NCBI GenBank assembly: GCA_025403435.1 | Contig: CM046348.1 | Span: 14,508,034 to 14,572,033 of the forward strand | Reading direction: 5' to 3' | Length of the DNA stretch: 64,000 nucleotides | From: Artocarpus heterophyllus | Lineage: Eukaryota; Streptophyta; Magnoliopsida; Rosales; Moraceae | In this document: positions 11,470 to 25,799 of the stretch, in pieces | Layout: each line of letters starts with the position of its first letter | How positions within the stretch are numbered: position 1 is the first letter of the stretch | Notes under the pieces: generated by a model | The model's input: only the letters and a program-made list of their open reading frames with translations | Told to the model about the DNA's origin: nothing | Databases searched by the model: none | Program-made: the position numbers and the translations under genes

Positions 11470-14400
11470 AAAATTCTTTTTCTCATTGTTTCTTAGGTTG
11501 AGTAAAGTCTATAAAGATTTCCCTCTCTATTTGATTATTTTGAATTGGAAGGATATGATATGCTGTGTGGTGGTTGGGTGCATCGGGTTTAGGCAGGTTA
11601 ATTGTTTAAGTTTTGTGGTTTTTATGCCTGTTGTACTTTGCATTTCGTTCTTTCTTTCCTTTTTTTTTGGTTTGTTTGTGTGATGACTTCTTTTCCTTAG
11701 TCCTTGGAATTTGATTTCAATAAAAGGAAGTTTTGCGTAAAAAAAGAAAGATAGGATGCATCCTTGTTGTGTTGCAGTGGGAGTTATAAAAAAAAAAAAA
11801 AAAAAAAAAAAGAGAGCAACCCAGAGTCAAAAATTAAAACCAACTTTTATAGTTCTGATTATGGAGACTTGTTGATTATCTAGGACTTTTCCTCTTACAT
11901 TTTTTACCTGCAGTGCAGGAGGCATGGCATTGTCGACTTTAGTGCCTGCAACTGTGAGCTCAATCTCTTTGCTAGCTAAGAGTTCAATAGCTGGTTTACA
12001 GATCTGGTCTTTGCATGGACTTCTTTTAACCATTGAAGCTGCTGGTCTATCATATGTATCACATGTTCAGGTAGTCTTATTCGTGGTGATTTTTAGTTCT
12101 TTTAGAAATAAAGCTAAATTAGCGTCATTTTGGTGTCTTTACCCTTTTATACTTGGTCAAAAATTTTTTTAGTTACGTGAATGAATACACTTTATCAATT
12201 TTACCTACCTTTTCATTTTCCATATTTCAATCAATTTTCTTATGAAAAACTCTGATGCAGGGCCAGAATTTGAGAAAATTTTAAGAATTTCTGGTATCCT
12301 TTTTATTTCCGGATGTAATATGTTTTGTTACAGGAAGAGGGCAAACCCATAAAAATAGTGAATAAAGAGCCTTCACTTTCCGAACTTGTTCTCTTTCTAA
12401 TTAATATTTTAGGTAATGAATAGTATGTTGATAAAAGCCTAGGTAAACTTAAGATGCCTGAAATGAAGAGGGTTTCGAAAATGAACGGGTGCCTATTAAC
12501 GTCATATTTTTAGTCAAGTAGTAATTTCACATGGTGTAACTCGTGTAATATATAAGTTCAAAGATCCAGACTACTTGCTCTTGTATGTTTCCTCTTGTCA
12601 GTTACTTAGCTCTTAGAGACCTTGCATGTCTTTGATATAACAAGCAGAGTTGGAATATTATAGACTCAATATCTTGCTCTAGTGAATAGAAGAGATTTTG
12701 TTGAGATTCACTAGGGGGGGAAAAATCTACAACATACGTTAGGAGATAAAATTATAGATTCCTCTATTTTGCTGCTGAGAAATTGGTATTTTCTTTTATA
12801 TATGTTGTGTCAGATTAGAGCATCATATCGGTTTCTCTAGCTGTATGGACAGTTAGTTCTAATTGACTCATCATATTGTTCTCTCTCTTGCTATTTTTTT
12901 TTAGGCAACACTTGGCCTTGCTTTGGACATTCTTTTGTCTGAAGAGAACGGATGGGTTGTTCTTCAGCAAGGAGTTGGCCGCCTAATAAATGCTGTTGTT
13001 GCTGTTCTTGGTCCTGAACTTGCCCCAGGAAGTATTTTCTTTTCACGCTGTAAGGTAGTTAGCAAGGATGTCCAACATCCTTAAGACTTATTTTTGTTAG
13101 AATGCGTATATTTGTGGTGTATGAACTTGGTTCATTTTGGAAATGTACTTTCCTTGGACATGGTTCAATCCTTGATTTTTTATTTTTTATTTTTTTTATT
13201 ATTATTTTTGGGTCATGATACAATTGACCTTATGCATTGATGAACTATTTTATCCAGTCTGTTATTGCAGAGATAAGCTCTGGGCAGGAGACAGCAACAA
13301 TGCTCGAGTATGTTTGCCAAGTATCTTTTTCATTATATGGCATACAAATTCTCTTCTGCAATTTTTTGTTTTAAACTTTCATGGCTATGGGAGTAGGTTG
13401 ACTTTGGAAGATATTATTTCCACTTTTGTTGTTGTAGTTTGTTTTTGTTTGGATATTTATGGGCTATCCTGTCATGCTTGCAGGAATGTCCGCTTTACTC
13501 AGCAACTTGTTCTTTTTGCACCGCAAGCCGTGTCCGTTCACTCCCATGTGCAAACTCTTCTTCCCACACTCGCATCAAGACAGGTTTCTTCAAAGGGATT
13601 ATTAGATGAGTTCTTAAAATTGCAAACTATCTTCTCTTTGTTCTTTTATTATCACTTATTCTCCAATTTTTTGCAGCCAACTTTGAGGCATCTTGCCGTG
13701 TCCACTTTACGACATCTCATCGAAAAGGATCCAGTATGCTCTTGGTTTTTGCTTATTCCACCAGACTATGCCTTGTCTCAGTGTCATGGATTTTAGCAGT
13801 GGTAACACAATCATTTTTTTTTAATTTTTTTCCCTAATTTTTGCAGGTATCCATTGTTGATGAGCAAATAGAAGATGATTTGTTTTGTATGCTGGATGAG
13901 GAGACTGATTCTGAGTAAGTATTGTTGAAGAATTATATCACTTATGTTACCTGGGTTTTTGTTCTTCTCCTGTAACTAACATCCAAAGTAATCATGGAAA
14001 ACCTAATTTATTTTTTGCACTTTCCACGAACTCTAATATCAATTGTTACTTGTTCTATCGTATTACTTTTCATTTTAAAACGGTCTTTGTAAATTGACTT
14101 TGATGTGTAGGGGTAAACAAATTTCATTAAGATGTTCTATGAACTAGTTGCGTCCATTATATATTTCTAATGCCAAGATATATCGTTTTTCGTCCAGCAT
14201 TGGAAAACTGAACTGTATACTTGGGCTTAATTTTTTGAATATTGGCATGGCGTATTGAAGTGATAGATAGATAGAGAGAGCTCTTTCCCCTCTTAAACAA
14301 GGGTTTAAATTTTAAGTTCTGCTGTTCTTTTAGGATTGGAGATCTAGTACGTACCACAATTATTCGGTTGCTGTATGCATCTTGCCCTTCTTGCCCAGCT

Positions 14401-17400
14401 CATTGGATATCAATATGTCGTAATGTGGTATGCTCCCTTTTATCCTTTTCTCTCTACATTTTTCTGTTCTTAATGTAGTCTTTTAAAATAAATACAAGTG
14501 ATATTTCAGAGAAACGAAACTAATGGATCCAATTCTTTCCTGGAGAATCTTTGGGATAAGTATGATGAATATCTGAGTTATATAGCCTACAGACTTTTAA
14601 GCACGAAATGAACACTTGTCAAAACTCTATTCAGGTTCTTGCCACACCCAACAGAAGAGATGTTGAAGGAAAGTACAACATAAAAAATGATCCTTCAAAT
14701 GGTACAGACGGTGAAACAAGTGTGAATTTGGGAGACGATGATGAAAACATGGTTTCTAACTCCACGCCAGTGCATGGAAACACGTCCGAAGCTTCCCAAG
14801 TGCTGTTCAAAAGAGATAGACACCTTAGATATAGGACCAGAGTATTTGCCGCTGAGTATGTGGTGTTTCTTCCCTTTCTCTTTATATAATTTTATGCATC
14901 CACATTTCTTGCGTGCATAACTGATTCAACTTGTTGGATGTTCTGTTTGGCTATCAAATACATAACCTGTTGGATGTCCATCTATTAATTTTATCTTAGT
15001 TTCAAATACATAATCATGGTGAGTATAAAATTTTAGGTGTCTGAGTCATCTCCCTGGAGCTGTTGGAACAAATCCAGCTCATTTTGATCTCAGTTTAGCA
15101 AGGAAACAGCCCACCAATAAACAGGCTTCTGGTGATTGGCTTGTCTGCCTTGTGCAAGAACTAATATCCCTTGCATATCAGGTCCCAGATATGAAGTTGC
15201 TTGCTTGTTGTTTAAGTAATTTGATGTACCCCAAAATGCATTTGGTGTTGACTTTTTCCCCCTAATTATTTGTTCATAGATTAGCACCATCCAGTTTGAG
15301 AACATGCAGCCCATTGGTGTGCGACTTCTAAGTACCATCATGGACAAGGTAATTCTACCTCTCTCTTTTTTTGGTGGTGTGGGGGAGAGGGGGACGGTAT
15401 ATAGTAAATGTGAGTTTGTTGCAAACCTCCAGAAAAAAAGGAAATTTCATTACAAAGACAAAAGTGATTATAATCTTGGAGAAGAGCAAGGGAGTTGCGT
15501 GATGTGCCAAATTACTGGTTTAACACAGCAGCTTCCAAAACAGATAATTGGATAAATTCACTTACTGGATATTAGTAACATAGCACTTTGCTAATGCCAT
15601 TATTGCTAGTGCCATTCAGTAATTATTTTTTCTTTTCTGGTTTCATGTTCATTTTGCTCTCCCAATTTCTTTTAAGTTTCTACCAAATCGAAAAGTTTAT
15701 GAATTCCTTCTTCATTTTGCTTTTATCATGAAACGGGCACAGTTTGAAAGGACGCAGGATCCTGAGCTTCCGGGTCACCTTTTACTTGAACAGTATCAGG
15801 TATGTCTCTAACTTATTTCCAATAATAGTGTACCATTCTTTCCATTTAAATTTCGCATGTTGCTTCTTATTGACTAATATCTTTAAAATTTAGGCCCAAC
15901 TAGTCTCTGCAGTCCGAACTGCATTAGATTCATCGTCAGGCCCTATCTTATTGGAAGCAGGCTTGCAGTTGGCTACTAAGGTTCAAAGTCAAATATAACT
16001 TCCTTTTCTTATAGATCTCATAGTTAATGATGCCTGTGCACGAAATGACACGTAAAATTTTCAGATACTAACAAACGAAATAATCAAGGGAGATCAAGCT
16101 GCAGTTAAACGCATTTTTTCATTGATTTCACGTCCACTGGATGAGTTCAGAGACCTTTACTATCCCTCATTTGCTGAATGGGTCTCATGCAAGGTACTCT
16201 CTATTCCACTGCTCTTCGTATTATTCTATACATTCCCTTATATTTATTCTATGCTCTGTTAATACACTCTTCTATTAAGAAGAAATGGAAACCTCATGCT
16301 ATTTTCTTAAATGGTAAATTGTATTAGGACTAGATGAAGGTCCCTTACATTTTATTAAATGATGAAACAGATCAAAATAAGACTTTTAGCTGCTCATGCG
16401 TCTCTAAAATGTTATGCATATACATTTTTGAGGAGGCACCATACTGGGGTTCCAGAGGAGTACCTAGCATTGTTACCATTGTTTTCAAAGAGTTCAGCTA
16501 TACTTGGGAAGTACTGGATAGGGATTTTGCGTGACTACTGCTATATCTTCCTCAGTGCAAACCTCAAGAAAACGGTAAGCTAAATCCTTAAGCTGTTGGT
16601 TTGCCCTCCTCTTGCTTTAATCTGAAAAAGCTGCAAGCTTTTATTTATAGCCATCACTTGTTCTTGTCCAGGGGAGTTCATTTCTTAGTGGAATCCAATC
16701 GCCTCTTGTATCATTAAAGCTTCAGACTTGTTTAGAAGAATCCTGGCCTGTAATTTTGCAAGCACTTGTATTGGATGCAGTTCCTGTGAGTCTTGATGGG
16801 AATAGCCATTCCAAAGGAACTCTCGACAACTTGTCAGAAAATAGCTTACTATCTGGATATAGTATGGTTGAACTGGAATCCAAAGAATATCAGTTTCTTT
16901 GGGGATTTTCTTTGCTGCTTCTGTTTCGAGGACAACATCCCACTGTCAGTAAGCTGAACATTCCTTTGGCTTGTGCTAAAGCTAACCATGAAGGAGAGTC
17001 ACAGATCGAAGATTTAAATTCTCCAGGCATAAACCTATATGAGATTGTATTACCAGTATTCCAATTTCTTGCCACGAAAAGATTTGCCAGTGCGGGATTT
17101 CTTACTGTGGACATATGCAGAGAATTGTTGCAGGTAAGCCCATGATCTCTTCCTTTTGTTTTTCTTCTTGGAGAAAACCCTTTTTAAAAGGGTAAAATAA
17201 TTTCTTATCCCACATCATTTATACAACAATAGCAATAACTTATTATGAAGATTAAACTACTCCATTTAATAAGTTGACCTTTTAAGATGGAAGTCCAAGC
17301 CTTTAGGAAGTCCAATTTTGATCATTGCATCGGAGCCTAGCAAGTTCAAACGAGTGGCTGATTCTATCCAATACAAGTTTGGTAACTCCAAGAGAGCACC

Positions 17401-20400
17401 ATCTTGAGGGGGGAGCGTAAAACTTTAAATCAACCAGAGTGTAAAAGGGTAGAATAAACATAATCTTATAAGGACATTGGCGACACCACTTAACAAGTTT
17501 ACTTTTTTAAGATGGAAGCCCAATCCTTTAGAAAGGCTCATTCTATCAAGGTTATTATGGTATAACGTGATTTTGCATTAAGCAACGAAATATGATTAGA
17601 AGCTAGAAGAAATTTGTTATAACAAAGGCTTGGGAATAGGAGATGTGGAGCAGCAAATAATTTACAGGTGTATTTTTTATGCCAGATTTCAACCTTCCCA
17701 ACCCAAAAAGCATATACCTTTGCTTTAAAGCAGTTTACTTGACGTCTGTCTCTGTCTCTTTGAACATTTTGCATAAATACTAGAAAGTGTAATAACATTG
17801 ACAAACCTTAATGTGAGCTGCAACCCCTTTAAATTTTTCCTTCTCTGCACATTCTAGATGTTTCTTATTGTTACTCATAGCAGTTGAATGCCTTATTTTT
17901 TTTGAAGTTAAAGCATTTCAAAGGTTTGCAAGGGTAATCCACTTTTATAGATAGAATTTCTCCTCTCAAGTATCAATCAATACAAATGCAGGGAGCTCAT
18001 CATGAAAGTCAAGCTCGACGCAAACTTTATGCTTTAAATGCTTAATTTATATAGTTAAATACTCCATTTATGTGAAAATCTTCTTTTACGTGATACTAAA
18101 AAGTTATAATTTAGACTCTAATTTTACATTATACTAAAAAGTTATAAGAAGTCTAAATTATATTAGCTTATCTAAGACCTACTCTGAGGAATGTTGCTTC
18201 TGAAATTGCAAAAAGATATGTAATTTATTTAGTCTAATTGCTGCAGGTTTTTTCGTATTCCATGTACATGGATAATTCATGGGACAGCCTTGCACTGTCT
18301 GTTCTATCACAGGTATATGTTGACAAAGTATTCTTGAAAAAATATAATATTGAGATCAATATTTGTAATTTCTTTTCCGATTAGACTCTTGTCTTTTGGC
18401 ACATACCAAAAGAACTAGTAGATAGACACGAAAGCCTTACTTTGGTTGAGATGTAACTGTTATGCGATCTTTAGCTCTTATAGGATATTGTAAGTATTTG
18501 AACATTGCTTGCTGGGGTTATTCATGCGATTACACCGATATGCGACTGGAATTTATTTTACTTGCTAAGTGCATATGTGTATTTAGACTTTGGTGTGAAC
18601 GTAGAAACTACGAATATTGGCAAAATCAGAGTTTTCTTTAATTAGGCTTCTTTCACGTTTTAGTGCATTTTTTTTGGTCATATATGTTGGGATATACTTT
18701 AAATTTTAATGTTCTTATATAAATATTTATCAAGTGTCAATGTCCTGTTGAAAAAATATATTTATCAAGTGTCAATGCATACTCTGAACAGTATGTTTAT
18801 ATGATTTTCTTTGTAGATTGTGCAGAACTGCCCTGCAAGTTTTTTTGATATGGAGAATTTTTCTTATTTGGCCATGGAACTTTGTATGGCTTATCTCTTT
18901 AAAGTGTTTCAGAGGTATAAAGTTTCATTATGAATGCTTTAGCTTAAGTCTCTGCATATTGCCAGTTAGCTTACAACTTCATGTTCCGTTTATAGTACTG
19001 ATGCAATGTCGATGGATCGCCGCAGTTCGGAAGATTCAATATCTGCTTTAGTTGTTACCGCAGAAACACTAGTGAAGCATTTTGAACTGAAGGTGCACAA
19101 ATTTTAGGAGCTTGTGCGTGCTTTCTTTCTGTCCTATTGATATTTTATTCATCCGAGGCATGTATCTAACACATATTTTGCTGCCTTGCCATTTTCATAT
19201 CAACCTTGTGCAGAAACATTTGATATCAGCAGCATTGGCTTTTCTTCTAGTTGGTTACAAGTGTATTAAAGAAGCCTCCACAGAGTTTTGCTTTTCCAAA
19301 GTTAATAACTATTTCAAGTGCACTAGCCACTTATTTAAGAAATTTATTGGTGAGCGTTGACCATCCATTCCTTCTAATTATGTTTGCATTTTTCTTTTCC
19401 TGTCGTAGAATTTTTCTAATCTAACGGATAAGATAGTTATTTTGATCATGGAAATGTTCTCTGTAGGCTTTTTGATGGAATCTTCTCTTTAGGTTGGTCT
19501 ACGAGTCATTTACTTCTCTGCTTAACCAAATTGACCACGTGATGCCCATCTGATTATCAAACATTGATTTGAACAAATGCTTTTTATCATGTGTCAATTA
19601 TCTCAAGACTCCTAACTCATTATCCATGTTTCCCAATTCCCCCCTTATTGTTTTGTGCAAATTTACAAGCTTGTTGAATGTTTGCACCAGTATATGCTGG
19701 CTGGATGCAGATGTTGGTGAGCACACGTTGATAGGGTGTGAGATTTAAAGATATAATTGGACGATGAAATTTATGGGTAAAGAATGAGAATCTGTTGGAA
19801 TTATTATTTATATACGCTAAAGCATTAACTTAATCATGTTTGCAAATTTTACTTTTTGTTTCCATCTTCCTTTTTGTTTAGAGAACATCTTGCCCTCTGT
19901 TGTCTCTTCATTAATAAAAGTTCAGTTTCTTCTGAGGAAAAAAAAAAACATGTTTGTAATGTTTACTTGATTATGGAATCTTCTTTTCTTTATGCGTCTA
20001 GTCAAGCTAATCAAAATTTATGATGCAGATAAATATAAAGTTGGTGATGATGTTCCTCATATAAGAATGATACTTGGAACGTGTCTTAATGCAATTGCTA
20101 ATTTGTCAAAAGATTGCATCAAGAGAATTCATTTACTGGAGAGTAAATCTGATTTGCGCACGTTATGGCAGTCAAAGCTGGCCTTTTCTCTTGAACAAAC
20201 AATATTATTTGCCAAATTAGTTCATGAAATGAAATGTCTTGGGGAGTCCACAGATAACGACCTTGTGTACTTTACTGCATTCAAATGCTGCACCGAATGT
20301 ATCCGGACCACGCTCACCGATTCAAATATATGGGTAACATACATTTTCTTGCATTCCGTGTTTATAGGCATAGAACAACTGTTAAAATATGAAAGGAACA

Positions 20401-22743
20401 TGGCAATATTGCAGACAATAACTTTCTACCTTGCAGGTTCAGGCCATAGGGTTGCAGGTGCTTAAAGGCATGGTACAAAGGGGCACAAATGTGGAAGAAA
20501 ATGCTTTTCTAATTTTCTTTGCTGGGGAACTTGTAAAAGATATCTTCGTGATTATCCAAAAGATGTTGAAGGTTTGTCTTCTCTCCCTTCTGTTTAACCA
20601 GGGATTTATGTATTATAGTTTCCCATTATCAAATTTCCTTGTCTCGTTTTGGTTTAGTTTCCTATTTGGTTTTCCTATAAATATGATAGTGTGTGATTTG
20701 AATTCAGAGAATGGTTGATGAATGGATACTGAGATTATGGGTTCCTTCCTCTCGAGTCTTGTTCTCTCTTATGAATTTTTTTATCCTCTCCTTTGGTTCT
20801 ATCTCTCCCTAGTGGTTCTACATCATATAATCCAGTAAATCTTCTGGCTTTTGCTTCTAATTTGAAAGGAGTGACTATGCTTTTGATGACAGAAACCCAT
20901 AACGAAAGAATCAGCAGCTATTGCCATCGAGTGCTTGAGGCTTTTAGTGCTTCTTCAAACAATATCAAAAGATGGCGAATGTCAAAGAGCTTACGTGAGT
21001 CTGTTCTTGGAAGCCACTGTCATGATTATGATGGCTTCGGATGATGGCCATTCTCAGGTTACATAATTGATCAGCTTTCGTAAAAACATTTGAGGTTGTT
21101 ACCTAGTTGATTTTATGCTGAATTCTTCTCCTTATGCATATTAATGGCAGGAGTTCAGTGATCTAAGAAGCACTGCTACAAGGCTTGTATCTCATATTGC
21201 ACAAATTCCTTCTTCAGCAGTTCACTTCAAGGATGTCTTGTTGTCTATGCCTGTAGTACACCGGCAGCAACTTCAGGTATATTTGGATGTATTTCTTTAT
21301 TTTACAAAACATTTTCGTTACATGATTATCAGGCTATTTAATGTAGGTTTGGATGCAAAAAGAGTCTAAACTGAGAGTTAATTTTCAATTATCATTATTA
21401 GGTGAAGCTTAACCTAATTAGCATTGTCATTGTCCACATAAGTTATAATCCTATAGGTCATAATATTGGCTGTCTTGTGGAAAGGTGAGCCTTACAGAAT
21501 TCTTCCAGTGATCTAAGCCCCAAATTCTGCATATGCTTTCTTTTAGAAAACTTTTTCCTTACATGCATATTCCTATTGAAATTCCCACACAATATGGGAA
21601 ACTTGGTCTTGTCCATTCTGGGGCTTTGACCCATTAATATATCACCTAGACCTAGTTGTTAATAGCGGATAAAGCTATTAAGCTAAAAGTGATATACTTA
21701 ATGTCTATAACAAAAAGGAAAATGTGATTTAAATGTTCCACTTGCGAGTCAACAGCTCCTTTTTCCCTTAAACTTCGAAGGAAGGCTTTATTAGCTAGAA
21801 AGACTTTTGTATACTGACAACTACAAAATATCAGTTCGGTGCCTTTGTTAATTATGACTTCTAATTTACAAGTAATGGATTTCCATTTTATTGATGTTAA
21901 TAAATGGAATCTCCCCTTGCAATTTTTTGGTATCAGGGGGTCATCCGGGCTTCTGTCACACAAGATCAAAGTCCAATTCAGACAAAAGCTACAACTCCAT
22001 CCTTCGGGATACATTTACCACTGCCGACTAGGGAAAGTAGAGAGAAGATATTGCAACCGCCACCCACTGTAGTGTACCCTAATGAGGAAAGCATGGGAGA
22101 GAACGAAGACAACGAGGAGGATGAAGAGGATGATGATGATTGGGATGCCTTCCAGTCCTTTCCTGCCTCTGCAAATGCGGCTGGGACTAACTCAAAAGTT
22201 GAAAGCACTTCAGAAGAACCTGTCCCAGTTGAGGAGAACTCTTCTGTTCCAGAAGTAGTTGCAGAGAGTGATTTCTTTCAAGAAGCTGTTTCTCAATCCC
22301 CAAACAATATTAGAAATGCCAGTGGCAAAGACCAAGAGGATGTTGAAGGCGAGGTGATATCTGAAACCCCTACTGACCAAATGACCGTGCATGGAAATGT
22401 CCCATTCGACGGAAATGTGGTAGAAGAACCAATTGATTTCCGAACTATTGATCTTGATGAGCCATGTGATGACAAAGAGGAGGAAGTGACGCTCAACAAG
22501 AAGGAAGAAGGAGCTGGGGCGAGCAAAGTGACTGAACAAATAACATTTGATCTTGGTTCCTCCAAAGACAATGAAAGATTGGTAGAAGTAAATTTAAGCA
22601 AGGATCAGGATCTGAGAACGGAGAACCCAGCTAACAAAAGTGAGCCAGAATCGTCTGATGCTAGTCCTTTTGATAAACAAGATGAAGAAAAGATAAAAGA
22701 AGCTGATACTAGCGAAAGAAGAACATCACCTGGAGAGCACTGA
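10401..22743 (+). CDS. SWEETIE/HEATR5-type HEAT-repeat protein, C-terminal 29 exons (5' part outside window)
   Basis: Exons: 10401-10489, 10567-10689, 10786-10854, 10949-11053, 11319-11407, 11914-12070, 12905-13054, 13258-13307, 13484-13583, 13677-13733, 13847-13914, 14334-14427, 14635-14855, 15037-15181, 15280-15348, 15743-15799, 15894-15980, 16065-16193, 16371-16574, 16672-17133, 18247-18312, 18817-18914, 18996-19092, 19215-19349, 20002-20333, 20437-20571, 20893-21058, 21151-21276, 21937-22743. All introns are GT-AG and the total of 4,487 nt fits one open frame of about 1,494 residues. Segments such as GDICPAQRRASSEGLGLLAR and HLAVSTLRHLIEKDP are typical of plant SWEETIE (Arabidopsis At1g67140) and animal HEATR5, large cytosolic HEAT-repeat proteins; the yeast/animal relatives (Laa1, HEATR5B) bind clathrin adaptor AP-1. 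Arabidopsis sweetie mutants are altered in sugar metabolism and senescence. Some 700 N-terminal residues must lie left of the window. The left edge of the first exon is uncertain. The last exon encodes an acidic, probably disordered tail with DDDDDWDAFQSFP. Confidence 0.9.
11174..11212 (+). repeat. (CT)n(TA)n microsatellite in a SWEETIE intron
   Basis: A run of CT dinucleotides passes directly into TA dinucleotides within the intron between exons ending 11053 and starting 11319. A second CT run is at 11438-11467 and an A23 run at about 11788-11810, both in the following intron. Confidence 0.9.
11211..11321 (+). repeat. Tandem duplication of an intron end with its splice acceptor
   Basis: Two adjacent copies of about 55 bp, each containing ATGTGCTTGCAC(C/T)GATGCAC and ending in TAGACT. 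The second copy supplies the acceptor used to keep frame (exon start 11319). The first offers a second AG at 11263 that would add 55 nt and shift the frame. Confidence 0.85.
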
Positions 22744-23130
22744 AGTGTCCAAATCCTAAGAAGAAAAAAAAAACCGAAGGAAGATGATGATGCTCAACTA
22801 CCCCATCATTGAGATCAATAGCATCACATTCATTTGTTCTGCAAACCGTGCAAAATCGGGTACAGTTTTGTTGACCGAGACGTTAGAGAGATGCAGTAGT
22901 TCGAGTTAACGGCTGTGCTGTGCAACACCATTTTGATATCGAGGAAATGCTATTAGTTTATTCACTTTCAACAATCTCGTATCTCTTTTGGTGCTTTAAA
23001 TCTCCTCTGATTTGCATCGTGTTTAGAGTTCTAGTGATCCAAAATAGAAATTCATCATCTAAAGAAAATTGGTATTAAGAGGGTGTGTTATTTATTTATT
23101 TATTTGTTGTTGTTGTTTTTGTTAAATAAA
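22744..23130 (+). other. 3' untranslated region of the SWEETIE-type gene
   Basis: Non-coding sequence after the TGA at 22741-22743. A candidate polyadenylation signal AATAAA is at 23125-23130. The true cleavage site cannot be seen. Confidence 0.5.
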
Positions 23131-24372
23131 GCTTATGAAGTACGAGCGAGCAGAACAAGAATCTAAAGACGTTAATGCTAGATATTTTCCTAGCTCTCAG
23201 GAGTCGAGATTGAGTTGCTTCTCTTTTGGTTTCCCATTTTTGTCCTTGCTCAAAATAGAGTTTTCCTGTCTTTCCAACAGTCTCCAAAACTGTAAAAGAT
23301 CAAAGCTTGAAAGCTTATTTTGCACAAGACCTTTTGAACCTTAGGCGTTTGGCTGATTGGTCTATAAACAAAATTTTGCAATTGACGACAGAAATTTTAA
23401 AATTTGTTGCACAACTGGTCCAAGTGAGATTGGTATTAACAATTTGACATTTTTATCACATGACTAACACATGGATTTCTAAGAAGGATATAACATGTCC
23501 ATTTGATTAAATTTAGAATTAATAAAAAATTTTAAAATCAAATTGAGAATTAATAAAAAAAATATTTTTAGAAAGCTTAATAAAACAATCACAAAAAAAA
23601 CCACCCTTTTCTTCTTCATAAGTCTGCGCCCTCATCTCCCTTGCTGCTCAACACCGGCGGTCTAACCTCGTTGGACTTTGGAAAGCAGAATCCCAAAAAC
23701 AAACAAAAGAGATGAACAACCCACCAAAATCTACCCCCAAATCGACTCTTCTTAAATCAAGGTTTTTCCTTCTTCCTCTTCTTTTTTTAATTTTAATCTT
23801 GGCTCTTTACTTGACTAGTGCAAATGCCCTTAGATTCTTTAATTAAAGCCTTTGTGTGTTGAATAATTACTTCAAGTTAATTCGACAAAAAATGCATAAA
23901 TATTGATTTTAATGCGTTTTGTGTTTTTTAAATTATTTTAGTTTAAAAATATATTTTTTAATTTGTATAATTATTTTGTGCATAAAATCATTAATTTCAG
24001 TCCAATTATTTGTTGTAGATTTAAAATGTAGAGCAAAAATTAAGTAAAACAAAGTAAAAAATACCAAATTGTGAGCCAAAATACCTATTTTTTCTCTCTT
24101 TTTGTCAGCTGTCATCAGTTTCTGCCACATGTCATCATCCGATTAGGCTAGCTCTGTCCATGTTACCGCCTAGTCAGCAGGGCCCAGCGCATCAGAAGCT
24201 TCCAATCCGCGCGTCTATGCACTTTCGAACCCAGCATGCACATTTCCTCACTCGTCTCCTTTAGCGTGTCATGCTCTCGTCCATCAGCAAGTAAAAAACG
24301 TGGGACCCACTATTAAGTTAGACATGTGATTTTTAAACTGACATGCACAACCCAATGAATGATTAAAAAAAA

Positions 24373-24545
24373 AAATACACGTTATACTTTATTTTTAAAA
24401 GTTATATTTATTTATATTAAATTTTAAAAAATTTATATAACATTATTTTTATATTACATATTAAGTTATGCCACAAAAAAATATGAATAATATGTATAAA
24501 AAGTAAATCTTAAAAGATGATATTTATAAAAATTCATAAATACAT
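24373..24545 (+). repeat. Dispersed AT-rich repeat, copy 1
   Basis: About 170 bp with the ordered words TTAAAAGTTATATTTATTTATATTA, ATTACATATTAAGTTATGCCAC and AAAGTAAATCTTAAAAGATGATATT in degenerate form. The same order recurs at 25800-25985 and 27640-27765 and, inverted, at 27428-27625. It resembles a MITE-like or other small repeat family. Confidence 0.7.
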
Positions 24546-25799
24546 AGCTTTCTTGACCAATAGATTTTGGTCCAACGGTTAGCACAAAAATTCTCCACCG
24601 ATGGCTAAAAAGTAATGTCTCCACTAGAGAAATGCCCTTAAAATGGAGGATTTATCTTGTAGAGAACTTTTTTAGCCACTGACGGTGTAAAATCCTATGA
24701 AACATTGAATAAAAAATCTAAGGCCTAAATAATCTTCTCTACAAAAACAAAAATGGACACTAGTACATCCAATAAAAACATTGCTTCAACCAAAAACATA
24801 ACAGTTGTTTCCCTAAAAAAGACTAGTTGTGTAAAAAAAAACAAATCCGTTTTATGTCCAAATCTCATATCCGATTCACCTAAAAAAAGGGACCTTCGAT
24901 CTCTTGATTTCTTTGATTTACTATGCCTTCTTCTCTCCTCTTCTCCATACTAACTCTCAAACCATCACTCGCTTAGCCCCTTGCCACTGACGATTTTTGT
25001 CACCGTACTTGTCGCTTGTCGAGTTTACGCCTTAAACACCGACAACGTTCACCCCTTGTTGGTCTTTCATTAAGCCTCACCCCCCTCACCCTTGCCACTG
25101 ACAGTCTATGTTTGTTTGTTGTTGTTGTAGTTTTTTTTTTTTCTTTTTATTTGTTAAGTGACACGGTCTTTGGTAAATGAAGAAAATCTCGTGTGCTCCA
25201 TTCCCTCATAATAGCGTAGGACCTCCACATTTAAGCCAATTAGCTCAAGAGTCAAACAAAAAGTAGGGTTTCCATGGACGATTAAAAGGTGATGTTCCCA
25301 CCAAAGAAATTGCTAAAAAATAATATAGGTTTAAATTTTCTTTTTATTTTTTTAAGGTTAGTAAGATAATTTTACTTTATTTACTAAAAAAATGTTTGAG
25401 TTAAGTACATGTTTTTTAGTTACTTTTTTTTTATTAAGATAGAGTTTTTTAGGTTAATTTTATTAATTTTGAGATTAATAATTAAATTTGAGTTAGAAAA
25501 TAGAACAAGAATAAAATGATCAGGATGCCTTTTTTTTGCTATTTATGTACCAATCATATGACAAAAATATATCAAATTTTTAATGCTATTATCAATTGGA
25601 GCAGCTTTCCAATTGATTTTAAAGTTTGAGGGGCTAATTGCAAACATTTTTAATTTAAGGACCAATTTGCCAAACACGTAAATTTTAAAAGGTTTGGTGC
25701 AAAAAAGTTATATAAGGGTATTTTGACATTTTTAGATAAAAAAAGTAGGATGAATCAAAAGAAGAAAAAATAAGTGGTAGAATATAATAGTGATAGTAA

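Noticed and set aside
13215..13796. 193-codon open stretch inside SWEETIE
   Set aside because: It is readthrough of introns joining several real exons. Splice sites and frame arithmetic support the exon model instead.
15410..15555. Minus-strand LINE remnant in a SWEETIE intron
   Set aside because: A few words resemble LINE 3' sequence, but ends and duplication could not be identified.
17150..17540. Intron block ending in TTGAGGGGGGAGCGTAA as an LTR element end
   Set aside because: There is a purine tract and a repeated AAGATGGAAG(T/C)CCAA word (17285, 17510), but no TG...CA block or duplication could be defined.
19880..19955. Second LINE tail (TTCATTAATAAAAGTTCAG followed by an A run)
   Set aside because: It resembles a LINE 3' end, but I found no target duplication or coding remnant, so I do not call it.
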